A stretch of 10,124 nucleotides of DNA from Globobulimina sp. (Eukaryota > Foraminifera > Rotaliida): NCBI GenBank assembly GCA_003354225.1, contig PIVH01000029.1:1-10124 (forward strand). Direction: 5' to 3'. The notes under the pieces are model-generated. The model did no database searches. It was not told where the DNA came from and worked only from the letters and a program-made list of their open reading frames with translations. Below are positions 1-7,078 of this stretch, piece after piece; position 1 is the stretch's first letter; each line of letters starts with the position of its first letter. The position numbers and the translations under genes are program-made.

Positions 1-165
1 CATGATCCAAAGCAATTGTTTCTTTTTCTAAAACATCATTTATTTATATAATTAATTTAATGATGACACGTAATATGATCATAAAATTACTAAACTATAT
101 GCATTTGCACTAGGACTGTCTCCATGATGAATAGTCAATGTTTTTTCAGACAATAGACAACTCAA
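1..165. other. Non-coding leader upstream of the SPRY/PH gene
   Basis: AT-rich stretch without a supportable gene. An in-frame TAG at 154-156 lies just upstream of the ATG at 166 and fixes that ATG as the first possible start unless an upstream exon is spliced in. The first 51 bases are open on the plus strand up to a TAA at 49-51, and the minus strand is open for a similar length. Either could be the edge of a neighbouring gene, but both are too short to call. Confidence 0.5.
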
Positions 166-1202
166 ATGAGTGACATCGTCATGGCGACTGTAGACAACTT
201 GACACATACGAACTTCGGTCGTTATTTTATCGAAGTTTACGTGCAACGTTTTGAACATATCTACAAACTCTCACTTGGATGGGTCATCGAGCAAATCACA
301 TATCTCTATTACGATGAAACAGAATCGTTCTCTGCGCTTATCTGTGGCAAAAGATGTGAATTAAATAACACAAATCTTGAATGCACATTAAACTCAAAAG
401 GTGCAAGCACAGCATATGGAAATACCGCAATAACTAAAAGAAGCGATGTAAAGTCATATAAATGGACATTTAAAATAGTATCGAAAAAGTTAAACATGTT
501 TATTGGCATCGATTCCAACGCAAGATTCTCAAATACAGATTTTTCAAATTACTACAGAAGTTTTAGTACAACACAGGATGACATATTTTGTGCATATGAC
601 AGTGATGGAATAGTATATGATCACAAATCCTTAATTGCAGAGTCATATGGCTCTGCGTGGAAAACCGGTGACGTAATTGATATGGTCATCGATGCACAGC
701 GAGAAACGTTGAGTTATATTGTAAACGGACATGATCAAGGAATTGCATTGAAAGATCTAGAATTATCTGCTAAATCATATAGGATCGCAATAGCATTGTT
801 CTATCCCGGTGATTGTGTTCAAATCACGCATTTTTTTGTTGAATATGTTGCTGAATATGATAGCAACTCAATTGCAAGTGATGATGATGCAATTTGTGGT
901 TTAGATATTAATGCATTGCCAACATTGGACGGATATTTGTCAACCAAACAAAATGGTTCTTGGAAGCGTAAGTGTGTGTCATTGATGATGATGCTGGAAA
1001 GGAAAAAGAATTTGATATGGATTCAGCTGTGATTGTGATACAAATTGTGCCGATTACATTTTTAAAATCGCAAAGGAAGTTTTTGATGCAAACTGTTGCG
1101 CAAATTGGTGAAGATAAGCAATGGGTTTTTAAGGCGAACTCGCAAAATAGACGTGATCATTGGGTTAGTATCATACAGAGTTATATCAATACGTATCATT
1201 GA
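166..1202 (+). CDS. SPRY (B30.2-like) domain plus PH-like domain protein, with a frame change near 970
   Basis: Residues 1-75 match nothing I recognise. Residues about 80-222 look like a SPRY domain: a core YKWTFKI strand, FIGID, a WKTGDVIDM segment, the LSYIVNGHDQGIA strand and YRIAIALF. In this family such domains bind protein partners. From residue 254 a PH-like domain begins (DGYLSTKQNGSWKRK). The first frame then runs out at TGA 1030-1032. The domain resumes in another frame to TGA 1200-1202, where QWVFKANSQNRRDHW followed by VSIIQSYI fits the last PH strand and helix. The two frames can be joined by a GTAAGT-AG intron (968-1026 or 968-1008) or by losing one GT from the (GT)4 at 972-979. 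The latter keeps a fuller PH-length domain of about 90 residues. The start is the first ATG after an in-frame TAG. An AATAAA follows 41 bases after the stop. The cellular role is unknown; PH domains suggest membrane or phosphoinositide contact, which is inference. Confidence 0.72.
968..1026 (+). other. Candidate short intron (59 nt) in the PH-encoding part
   Basis: A consensus donor GTAAGT starts at 968, and TTCAG ends at 1026. Removing these 59 bases joins the upstream frame to the downstream PH frame exactly. A shorter version ending at 1008 (41 nt) also keeps frame. Against an intron: there is no pyrimidine tract before the acceptor, and the bases in between read well in the downstream frame as an acidic loop. 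The rival reading is a one-unit GT slip at 972-979. No other gene here needs an intron. Confidence 0.4.
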
Positions 1203-1242
1203 GTTGAATGTTTTGGTGGTTTTTGTGTTAATGTTCCCATGA

Positions 1243-1248
1243 AATAAA
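1243..1248 (+). terminator. Polyadenylation signal AATAAA of the SPRY/PH gene
   Basis: Exact AATAAA 41 bases downstream of the TGA at 1200-1202, followed by a T-rich stretch. The position is typical for a compact 3' UTR and supports 1202 as the true gene end. Confidence 0.55.
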
Positions 1249-1391
1249 TCTTTTTATACCACACGAATATTTAGGTCACTGTTGATATGTTTGAATGTGT
1301 TTGCTCGTTTTTTTTTGCCCATCTTCGGCTACCTCTAATAATAATAAAATAGGAAATCGTCGCCCACAACACAACTACAGCACCTACGTAC

Positions 1392-1427
1392 CACTGCAGT
1401 CACAATTATCACTGCAGACACAACTAT
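1392..1427 (+). repeat. Short imperfect direct repeat around CACTGCAG
   Basis: CACTGCAG is followed by TCACAATTAT in the first copy and by ACACAACTAT in the second, 18 nt apart. The second copy runs directly into the left arm of the large hairpin, whose arm also starts CACAACTAT. The hairpin arm may therefore have grown from, or slipped along, this local repeat. Confidence 0.5.
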
Positions 1428-1508
1428 TGAGCTAATTTATTGTGGAGAGCAATCAACTCCAAAAGTTGAAGTCCGACCACCACAATGAAAATTAGCTCAA
1501 TAGTTGTG
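1419..1508. repeat. 90-nt near-perfect inverted repeat (hairpin)
   Basis: The left arm 1419-1445 pairs with the right arm 1480-1508. Twenty bases (1419-1438 with 1489-1508) are perfectly complementary, then the right arm has a 2-nt bulge (1487-1488), then seven more pairs follow (1439-1445 with 1480-1486). The 34-nt loop contains its own small hairpin, TCAACT at 1453-1458 with AGTTGA at 1464-1469. No target-site duplication or transposase is visible. It could be a miniature inverted-repeat element, a small-RNA precursor if transcribed, or a protein-bound cruciform; the sequence alone does not decide. Confidence 0.85.
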
Positions 1509-1752
1509 ACCGAGCGAAGTCGTATAACATATTTCATTTGGGAGTTGTTGAAGTTTAATATGAAAAACACTATAAAGCAAATGCACATAAATTCATGCTC
1601 CTCCTCTTTTTTTTTTCATGATGTTTAATATTTCGCGTAATGCCCAATTACTATTCACTTGGTTGTGCCTGGAGTGCTGGATTCATTACGTCAAAGCATG
1701 CATAATTGGTTGAAATCATACTTTTAACAACTTAATTTATCTGAATTTTTAA

Positions 1753-2547
1753 ATGGGCAAAAAAGACAAAGATAAAAAAAAAGATAAAGATAAGAAAAAG
1801 GACAAAGATAAGAAGGACAAAAAGAAAGGAAAAAAGAAATCAGAAGAAAAAGAAGCCGCTGCACCTATAATAAATGCAAATGATGCCACGAAATGCAAAG
1901 AACATCAAACCGAATCATTGACATTATTTTGTGAATCGTGCAATAAATGCATTTGCAAAATTTGTCATGAAAACGGTTCTCATAAAAATGTAACACACTC
2001 AGTTAAAACAATCAAATCAATGTATTCCATAAATATATCATTATTAAATAATTTGATTGATTCCAAATTAAATATAAAAAAAGAAGACATAACAACGCAA
2101 ATTGAGAAAGTAAACAATTTAATTTCATTAATCCGAAATAAAAGATTAGAAATAGAAATAGAAACACATCGTGATTTTGATGCTATTTTCCAAAGATTAA
2201 AAGACGAACAATCACGAAAATTATCCATATTGCACGTTGATTTAACCACTTTACGAACAGTTTTAAATGAAATTGAAGATATAATGAAATCTACAAAACC
2301 TGCTGACAACAATACGGATATAAATATGATTGGGATTATTCATTGTTTAATAAAACCACAAGATTCATTCATCCGTTTCGACATAATCCACGTAAATATA
2401 TACAATGCGGTGAATATGAAAAGAAAAAAAACAGTCATCCTGCAAAATGGGGGAAAGTTGATGATGTTTATTCCAATATATCTAAAGTGCATTTCAAGCA
2501 ATGTGACAACTTACGTATTCGTTTATCTTGCTAGAGATAGGAAGTAG
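1753..2547 (+). CDS. B-box zinc finger and coiled-coil protein (TRIM-like, no RING)
   Basis: The N-terminus (residues 1-35) is an extreme Lys/Asp repeat built on KKDKDK. Residues 48-82 form a complete B-box type zinc finger: C48-x2-H51, C60-x2-C63, C68-x2-C71, H77-x4-H82. All eight ligands are present. Residues about 90-180 are rich in heptad-like Leu/Ile and charged residues, consistent with the coiled coil that follows B-boxes in TRIM proteins. No RING precedes the B-box, so ubiquitin-ligase activity is not implied; it is more likely a dimerising scaffold. The C-terminus is doubtful. From about 2307 the frame one base back is also open, to a TAG at 2532-2534; it has a more AT-rich third position and reads more like ordinary protein (KWGKVDDVYSNIS). 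A missing A in the A8 run at 2424-2431, or another single-base event, could have moved the true frame. The start is the first ATG, directly after TTTTTAA. Confidence 0.75.
   Translation: MGKKDKDKKKDKDKKKDKDKKDKKKGKKKSEEKEAAAPIINANDATKCKEHQTESLTLFCESCNKCICKICHENGSHKNVTHSVKTIKSMYSINISLLNNLIDSKLNIKKEDITTQIEKVNNLISLIRNKRLEIEIETHRDFDAIFQRLKDEQSRKLSILHVDLTTLRTVLNEIEDIMKSTKPADNNTDINMIGIIHCLIKPQDSFIRFDIIHVNIYNAVNMKRKKTVILQNGGKLMMFIPIYLKCISSNVTTYVFVYLARDRK
2307..2534 (+). other. Alternative reading frame at the 3' end of the B-box gene
   Basis: This frame opens after TGA 2304-2306 and ends at TAG 2532-2534, overlapping the C-terminal third of the B-box gene. From 2340 on I count about 25% G/C at third positions, against about 38% in the B-box frame over the same stretch and about 23% in the undisputed part of the gene just upstream. 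That favours this frame as the original C-terminus. No GT-AG intron of suitable length joins the two frames, so an indel, sequencing error or frameshift would be needed. Confidence 0.4.
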
Positions 2548-2619
2548 GATATCAGAAAACGATCAGATAATTGTCAGTAAATCTTTTTGTAAGTCAGATT
2601 TTGAAAACGCTGCAGCCTT

Positions 2620-2655
2620 TGGGGTCGCACCTTTTCATAAAAATGTGCGACGCCA
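2620..2655. repeat. Hairpin: 16-bp stem with 4-nt loop
   Basis: Bases 2620-2635 pair with 2640-2655 with only two mismatches (2623/2652 and 2631/2644), around a CATA loop. The right arm (AAAATGTGCGACGCCA) recurs exactly at 2688-2703, so the left arm could pair with either copy. It lies in the probable 3' UTR of the B-box gene and near the WDR24 3' end. Confidence 0.75.
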
Positions 2656-2703
2656 TAAAATGAAAAAGTAAGACACCACATAAAAAGAAAATGTGCGACG
2701 CCA
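2647..2703 (+). repeat. Degenerate 24-nt tandem repeat, about 2.4 copies
   Basis: Successive units begin GCGACGCCATAAAATG, AGACACCACATAAAAAG and GCGACGCCACAC at a 24-nt spacing. Together with the upstream hairpin arm this makes GTGCGACGCCA the repeated core of the spacer. Confidence 0.6.
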
Positions 2704-2719
2704 CACTCTTACTGCTATG

Positions 2720-2725
2720 AATAAA
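2720..2725 (+). terminator. Possible polyadenylation signal AATAAA of the B-box gene
   Basis: Exact AATAAA about 175-190 bases after the B-box gene stop, depending on which frame is right. It is the only AATAAA on the plus strand of the spacer. A transcript using it would contain the hairpin and tandem repeats. Confidence 0.4.
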
Positions 2726-2785
2726 CGTCTAAATGTGAATGTTAATACAGTAGAAAAGAAAAAAAAGAAATGTGTTAAATTATTT

Positions 2786-5700
2786 TTAGTGCGTTTTGTT
2801 GTTGGAATCGCATGAAATCAACACAGGTTGGCATTGATGCGAACAACTATCGACACTACAAATAATTTTATTTATGAACCAATCTTTGATGTGATCAAAA
2901 TGTCCGCCATGACCACATATCTGACACCAAATTAATAATTTTGGATGTTTTAGTTTTGCATAATCATTTTGATTATTATTGTTAATATTTAACAATGGTT
3001 GATTGCATATACTGCATCTTGCTATTTTATTACATTTGAAACAGCGATGATTACGCATTGTTTCTTTACATCGAATGCATTTAATAATTAATCTGTGTTG
3101 ACATAAAAAATACTTTCCAACTGATTCATAATGTTTTGTTAATTGATATATTTTGACTGCTTCAATCAATAACTTTGAGTGTAACAATAAATCTAAATAT
3201 GATAATATTATATCTGCGATCATATCCTGTTGTAGATATTGACAAATATACTCATTTAACATAATTATTATTGTCACTGCTGTTTGGATATCGCCACGAT
3301 CAATATTCTCATATAATACATCCCGGATATAATTAGTTACCATTCTGGACTCCTCTTTGTCCTCCTCCTCATTTATAAATGCATATTCATCATCGTTTAC
3401 AAACGCATTTTCTAAGATTTTCAACGGCGGCGTGCATATATAACTATTATTGCTTGAATTGCTTGAATTTAGTGATAAGTATGAATTTGAGGCAGACGAT
3501 GAGTTATTATTATTTTTAGCCATCCACCAATCATGGTCATCATCGTCAGACTCTTCGTCGTCAATTAGGTTAATATTTTTGTAGCATATTTTTTGCGTTT
3601 TATTAATATGAGCCTTTACTTTTGGCGATAAAATGTTTTTTAATAAAATCGCCAACAGATTCCATAAATGTGTCAGTTCATTGTTAGCAATATTTTGTGC
3701 AATTTTTGCATTTTGTAGACATATCCATGGTATTGACTTACCGCTCAATTTGTAATGTTTAGCTAAATACTTAAATGTAACCGACGAGTCCGATATATCA
3801 CTCTCTGACGTCGACAGTGGATAACATGTCAATTTTGTTTCAAATTCACTGAATGCATCAAAATTATGATTAAATATATCTGTTAATTGCATCAGTTTAC
3901 AAGTATGCAAACCAGACATCGCATTAACTTCTTTTCTTTCACTCTCATTCTCTTCATTCTTATTCTCATTCTCTTTCTTCTTTTTATTATCACTGCGTTT
4001 TGGAATCTTTTTCTTTTGGAATATCCCAAAAATACCAACACGCGATGATGATGGAATACATTCTGAATCAGAAGCAATTAAGTTATCATTTTTACCATTT
4101 AATTTATTCAAACGGAGACCAAAAGTATTAATATTCCCACTTAAACTCCTCCTTTTTTTCACCATTTTTTCAGATGTTGGCGTTTTCAGTCTCAAATGAC
4201 TCAAATCTTTTATACCCAGCTTTAAACGTTGAATATTATCCGCACATAACGCGCCCATTGACGCTGCTTTCGGCAAAGTCGCTGGTTCGCCATTATTCTT
4301 TCCATATTTATTAGTATAGGTTTCCTGATCGAAGGGATGCAATTTTTGTCGGGGCACCGATACAAAACAGCTATTCCCAAAAGGAGCAACATCCAAAGCA
4401 CAACTCGATAAATGAGATCGAGGAATATCTGCAAAGCCACAATCCGTTAATCGGGCAGTTTTATCCTTTGAACAGGTGATTAAATATGTTCGCATATCAT
4501 TATGTTGCCTTTTTTTATTACTATCCACAAGATCGTCCACCATGTCATCATAATTCCGAAACGGTTTATCTTTCAAAATAAATTTAAATTTAGTTTCAGA
4601 TTCGTGACTGGATAGCCTGGCCACGGGAACATAGGAAGATTTGATATCCCACATCTCCACTACTTGTTGACTGCCAACATAGCAGCAAGCGATCTGGTTC
4701 GCGGACAGACTCTGTGGGTCTTTGCAGGGTCTCCATCCAATCTGAGACACGTGAGCTGAGGGATACATTGAACACTCGGGCTCCAAGAAACTCACTGCTT
4801 TGTAGCCCTCGTAGGTATAGGAAGGAGAGCTGTACATATCTGACACACTTAATCTGTAATCATCTTCGTAATTATAGTTTCGATGCGAGTGTTGACTCAT
4901 TTCCGTCCAGTAATCGTAATATTTCTGCTGCGCCACTTTATCATCAGTCAGGTTCCATATTTTGATGGTAATGTCGCGATATCCGCAAGAAGCGATTACA
5001 TTGGGAATGGCTGGATGCCAATCTATACAATTGATGGATGATTTGTGTGCGGTTATGGTTAAGAATGGGCATTTCTCATTGCGAATGTCCCAGATGTTGA
5101 CGGTACCGTTTTTGTGTGAGGATGCAAACAAATTGTCATTGAATGGTGAGATTTTGACTGACAATGCGGATGAAGATTTGTTAAATGATTTGCCACCGCG
5201 GAAGTTACTGTCCAGTCGGCCTTCGATTCGGGTGTCCCATAAATAGCATTTGCCGTCTTCTGCTCCACATAATACATTTTGTGTGTTTTTTATCCAGGTC
5301 ACTTTGTGAACTCTTTGCTTCAATGGACAATTGGTCAAAGCAATGCATCCACGTCCTTTGAGATTTAAGTTCAAAACACTTAATGTTCCAGACCTTGTAC
5401 ATGATATTAATTTGGATGGATCGCCATAATAAAACTGTGCATCCACTGCACCATATTTCAAGCGTGATTCTTTCCGGCCGCGTGCCTTCAAATCGCGCAA
5501 CTGCTCAAAAGAGCCATAGGGAGTAATTTTCAATAAAGCCATACTATTACGGCTAAATAATGCAACCCATTGTTGATCAGTGGAAACAGTTAAACAGTCC
5601 CATTCAGATTGCAATGGGATTTCACATCTACCTTTTTTTATCGCTCTGTTATCGCTTGGAATTGCAATTTTATCCTTATTGCAACCCAATGGCAGCTGTT

Positions 5701-6763
5701 GTACATGAACACGTTTCTGTTTTTGCAATTGCCGTTTTCTTTTACTTTTACTGGTTGATAATGTTGATAATGATCGAGGATAATGGTGAGACAGCGAAGG
5801 CGATGTATTTTTTAGATAATTGACGCTTTTAACACGTGGTAAATGGCTCGCGATCGAGTTATTATTTATACACTGTGCGTCCTGTCCAACGTATGTTAAT
5901 AAGCCATCTTGGTTTTTAAGAATTGCATTGCTTTCTGGAATAGCAACACTTTTAAATATAATATTATTTATATTATTGTCATCGATATCTGTATTACTTG
6001 TATTGGTTGAGACTGATGATGGCGACGTATCATTTCTTTGTGCGGTGCTATTTTCAATATACGTATGCGGATAACTGGGTGGATGATGACGGACACATAA
6101 ACTGTTTGACATGGTAGATATTGCCGGATTTGATTGGATTTTACGTAATTTATTCTGATGTGTTTGTGTATGGGGTAAGTTTAAACGATACAAGCGAGTG
6201 AGCATAGCTTTTGTAGCTTCCTCATCATCGCTATCTTCGTGGACTGATGACATTGGGCCTAATATATCTCGTATTGATGAACCTGATAAACTGGCAATGA
6301 CATTAACATTTGGTGGCAGCATTGATTTATTTTCAAGTAAGTTAGACATTGAATCATCATCGTCATCGTCATCGTCAATAATATCAATATCTAAATCAGT
6401 CATATTGTCGCCAATGGAGATGTTATGTGAATATGAATGTGAACGCGAATGTGATTGCGATGATGGTGAGGCTGAAGCTGACGTCCAGTTTTTATTTATT
6501 TTTGGTTTAATTGAGGTTATATTTGGTATGGTTGACTTTGCTGCTGATTGTTTTTTTAGAATAATTGTTGATTTTGAACGTGACATATTTTGTCGAGGAG
6601 ATTTTGTTTGTATTGAAGTTGCATTTAAAGTTAATGGCACCGGGTGATGATTGTGAACAAGACCTAAAGATGGTTGTGAACGTCGCGGCGATTTCGCTAT
6701 TTTTGTACTGCTTTTTTTACGCAATGATAACCGTTTGGTAGTTTTCTGTCTATTCGTTGACAT
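2786..6763 (-). CDS. WDR24: WDR24/Sea2-like GATOR2 subunit: WD40 propeller, alpha-solenoid and C-terminal zinc (RING) module
   Basis: In animals WDR24 (yeast Sea2) is a core GATOR2 subunit, which acts at the lysosome/vacuole to relieve GATOR1 inhibition of TORC1 when amino acids are present. Residues 1-380 are disordered and Ser/Asn-rich, with an Asp8 tract and a Ser-His repeat. WD repeats span about 385-790 (KCYLWDTR near 504, VNIWDIRNEK near 558, IKIWNLT near 603, VEMWDIKSSYVPVARL near 704, SKDKTARL near 768). The ending order of this propeller matches animal WDR24. Charged and Asn/Ser linkers interrupt 880-960 and 1075-1110. A helical segment near 973-1045 and a solenoid at 1141-1210 (RDVLYENIDRGDIQTAV) correspond to family segments. 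The zinc module keeps C1229-x2-C1232, C1241-x2-C1244, C1250-x2-C1253, C1280-x2-C1283, the GHGGH signature at 1284-1288, H1291 and C1302/C1307/C1311. WDR59 shares the GHGGH end, but the solenoid and linker sequence fit WDR24 better. At 1325 residues it is much longer than the roughly 790 of human WDR24, through disordered insertions. No intron is needed. Confidence 0.9.
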   Translation of the reverse strand: MSTNRQKTTKRLSLRKKSSTKIAKSPRRSQPSLGLVHNHHPVPLTLNATSIQTKSPRQNMSRSKSTIILKKQSAAKSTIPNITSIKPKINKNWTSASASPSSQSHSRSHSYSHNISIGDNMTDLDIDIIDDDDDDDDSMSNLLENKSMLPPNVNVIASLSGSSIRDILGPMSSVHEDSDDEEATKAMLTRLYRLNLPHTQTHQNKLRKIQSNPAISTMSNSLCVRHHPPSYPHTYIENSTAQRNDTSPSSVSTNTSNTDIDDNNINNIIFKSVAIPESNAILKNQDGLLTYVGQDAQCINNNSIASHLPRVKSVNYLKNTSPSLSHHYPRSLSTLSTSKSKRKRQLQKQKRVHVQQLPLGCNKDKIAIPSDNRAIKKGRCEIPLQSEWDCLTVSTDQQWVALFSRNSMALLKITPYGSFEQLRDLKARGRKESRLKYGAVDAQFYYGDPSKLISCTRSGTLSVLNLNLKGRGCIALTNCPLKQRVHKVTWIKNTQNVLCGAEDGKCYLWDTRIEGRLDSNFRGGKSFNKSSSALSVKISPFNDNLFASSHKNGTVNIWDIRNEKCPFLTITAHKSSINCIDWHPAIPNVIASCGYRDITIKIWNLTDDKVAQQKYYDYWTEMSQHSHRNYNYEDDYRLSVSDMYSSPSYTYEGYKAVSFLEPECSMYPSAHVSQIGWRPCKDPQSLSANQIACCYVGSQQVVEMWDIKSSYVPVARLSSHESETKFKFILKDKPFRNYDDMVDDLVDSNKKRQHNDMRTYLITCSKDKTARLTDCGFADIPRSHLSSCALDVAPFGNSCFVSVPRQKLHPFDQETYTNKYGKNNGEPATLPKAASMGALCADNIQRLKLGIKDLSHLRLKTPTSEKMVKKRRSLSGNINTFGLRLNKLNGKNDNLIASDSECIPSSSRVGIFGIFQKKKIPKRSDNKKKKENENKNEENESERKEVNAMSGLHTCKLMQLTDIFNHNFDAFSEFETKLTCYPLSTSESDISDSSVTFKYLAKHYKLSGKSIPWICLQNAKIAQNIANNELTHLWNLLAILLKNILSPKVKAHINKTQKICYKNINLIDDEESDDDDHDWWMAKNNNNSSSASNSYLSLNSSNSSNNSYICTPPLKILENAFVNDDEYAFINEEEDKEESRMVTNYIRDVLYENIDRGDIQTAVTIIIMLNEYICQYLQQDMIADIILSYLDLLLHSKLLIEAVKIYQLTKHYESVGKYFLCQHRLIIKCIRCKETMRNHRCFKCNKIARCSICNQPLLNINNNNQNDYAKLKHPKLLIWCQICGHGGHFDHIKDWFINKIICSVDSCSHQCQPVLISCDSNNKTH
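6354..6376 (-). repeat. TCATCG microsatellite encoding the Asp8 tract of WDR24
   Basis: TCATCG-type units on the plus strand encode a run of eight aspartates near residue 133 in the disordered N-terminus. It lies close to a second repetitive stretch (about 6425-6460) encoding SHSRSHSYSH. Both are likely length-variable and of low functional constraint. Confidence 0.75.
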
Positions 6764-6786
6764 TGTTCCGTCGAAATTAACAAGGG

Positions 6787-6792
6787 CTACAT
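6787..6792 (-). promoter_or_regulatory. Minimal start-stop upstream ORF (ATGTAG) ahead of WDR24
   Basis: On the minus strand an ATG is followed at once by TAG, about 24 bases before the WDR24 start. If the 5' UTR includes it, ribosomes could stall or be lost here, lowering WDR24 translation. Whether it is transcribed is unknown. Confidence 0.3.
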
Positions 6793-6875
6793 TTTCACAA
6801 AATATTATATTGTGCGGGATAAGAATCTGACGAGTTGAGTTTTGAACAACTGTCTGGACACTGCCAGTGTAGCTG

Positions 6876-7029
6876 AACGATATATTCCAAAAGATAACAC
6901 ATTATAAGTTGTATACATTTTACTCAATTATCTGAGAAACGCTTTGCAAATCTAGAACAAAGTCAGAACAAATTTATAATTGAATTTTCGGTATACAAAC
7001 AGGGGGGTTATCTTTTGGAATATATCGTT
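6876..7029. repeat. 23-bp perfect inverted repeat spanning 154 nt
   Basis: Bases 6876-6898 are the exact reverse complement of 7007-7029 (core ATATATTCCAAAAGATAA). The 108 bases between them are AT-rich and show no ORF. Weaker complementary 9-mers lie further out (TTGAGTTTT at 6835-6843, AAAACTCAA at 7069-7077). The flanks (GCTG and GAGT) show no target-site duplication. It could be the ends of a miniature element, a long hairpin in a 3' UTR, or paired protein-binding sites. Confidence 0.85.
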
Positions 7030-7078
7030 GAGTGTATGATTATGCATCATCCAAGAGATTAAATAAAAAAAACTCAAT

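Larger units (their letters stand above)
1203..1752. other. Intergenic region between the SPRY/PH and B-box genes
   Basis: 550 bases with no supportable coding sequence on either strand. It holds the SPRY/PH gene's poly(A) signal, a short TAATAATAATAAAATA run near 1337, an 18-nt imperfect direct repeat based on CACTGCAG (about 1392-1427), the 90-nt hairpin at 1419-1508, and a T9-10 run near 1610. The last 200 bases before the ATG at 1753 should contain the B-box gene promoter, but I see no clear element. Confidence 0.6.
2548..2785. other. Convergent spacer between the B-box gene and WDR24
   Basis: The two genes point at each other with 238 bases between their stops, so their 3' UTRs probably abut or overlap. 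There is no coding sequence. The spacer contains a hairpin (2620-2655), a 24-nt tandem repeat (2647-2703) and an AATAAA for the plus strand at 2720-2725. I see no AATAAA on the minus strand for WDR24. Confidence 0.6.
6764..7078. other. Intergenic region between WDR24 and the CUE/F-box/LRR gene
   Basis: This region of 315 bases must hold the WDR24 promoter and the 3' UTR of the downstream-coded CUE/F-box/LRR gene, both on the minus strand. It contains a 23-bp perfect inverted repeat (6876-6898 with 7007-7029), a 6+1+6 palindrome ACACTGCCAGTGT near 6859-6871, and a G6 run at 7002-7007. A minus-strand CAATATAATATT sequence near 6800-6815 is TATA-like, but support is weak. No coding sequence is credible. 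Confidence 0.6.

Noticed and set aside
1-51. Possible C-terminal end of an upstream gene, open to TAA at 49-51
   Set aside because: Sixteen codons without recognisable features; the minus strand is equally open over the same bases.
309-518. 69-residue open frame on the minus strand
   Set aside because: Antisense to the SPRY-encoding frame, with no recognisable protein features.
1419-1508. Calling the hairpin a transposon
   Set aside because: There are terminal inverted arms but no target-site duplication, no transposase, and copy number cannot be judged from one window, so it is listed only as an inverted repeat.
1980-2312. 110-residue open frame on the minus strand
   Set aside because: Antisense to the coiled-coil part of the B-box gene; hydrophobic character is the expected mirror of the Lys/Glu/Asn codons on the other strand.
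2260-2362. GT-AG intron to explain the frame change in the B-box gene
   Set aside because: The available GT sites (2110, 2171, 2236, 2260) with the AG at 2361-2362 give lengths that do not restore the downstream frame, and the donors are weak.
2647-2703. Calling the 24-nt repeats a CRISPR-like array
   Set aside because: Only about 2.4 degenerate copies without unique spacers, in a eukaryotic context.
6198-6647. 149-residue open frame on the plus strand, opposite WDR24
   Set aside because: It is a shadow of the low-complexity, stop-poor N-terminus of WDR24; its protein is mainly Ser and Asp runs from the same repeats.
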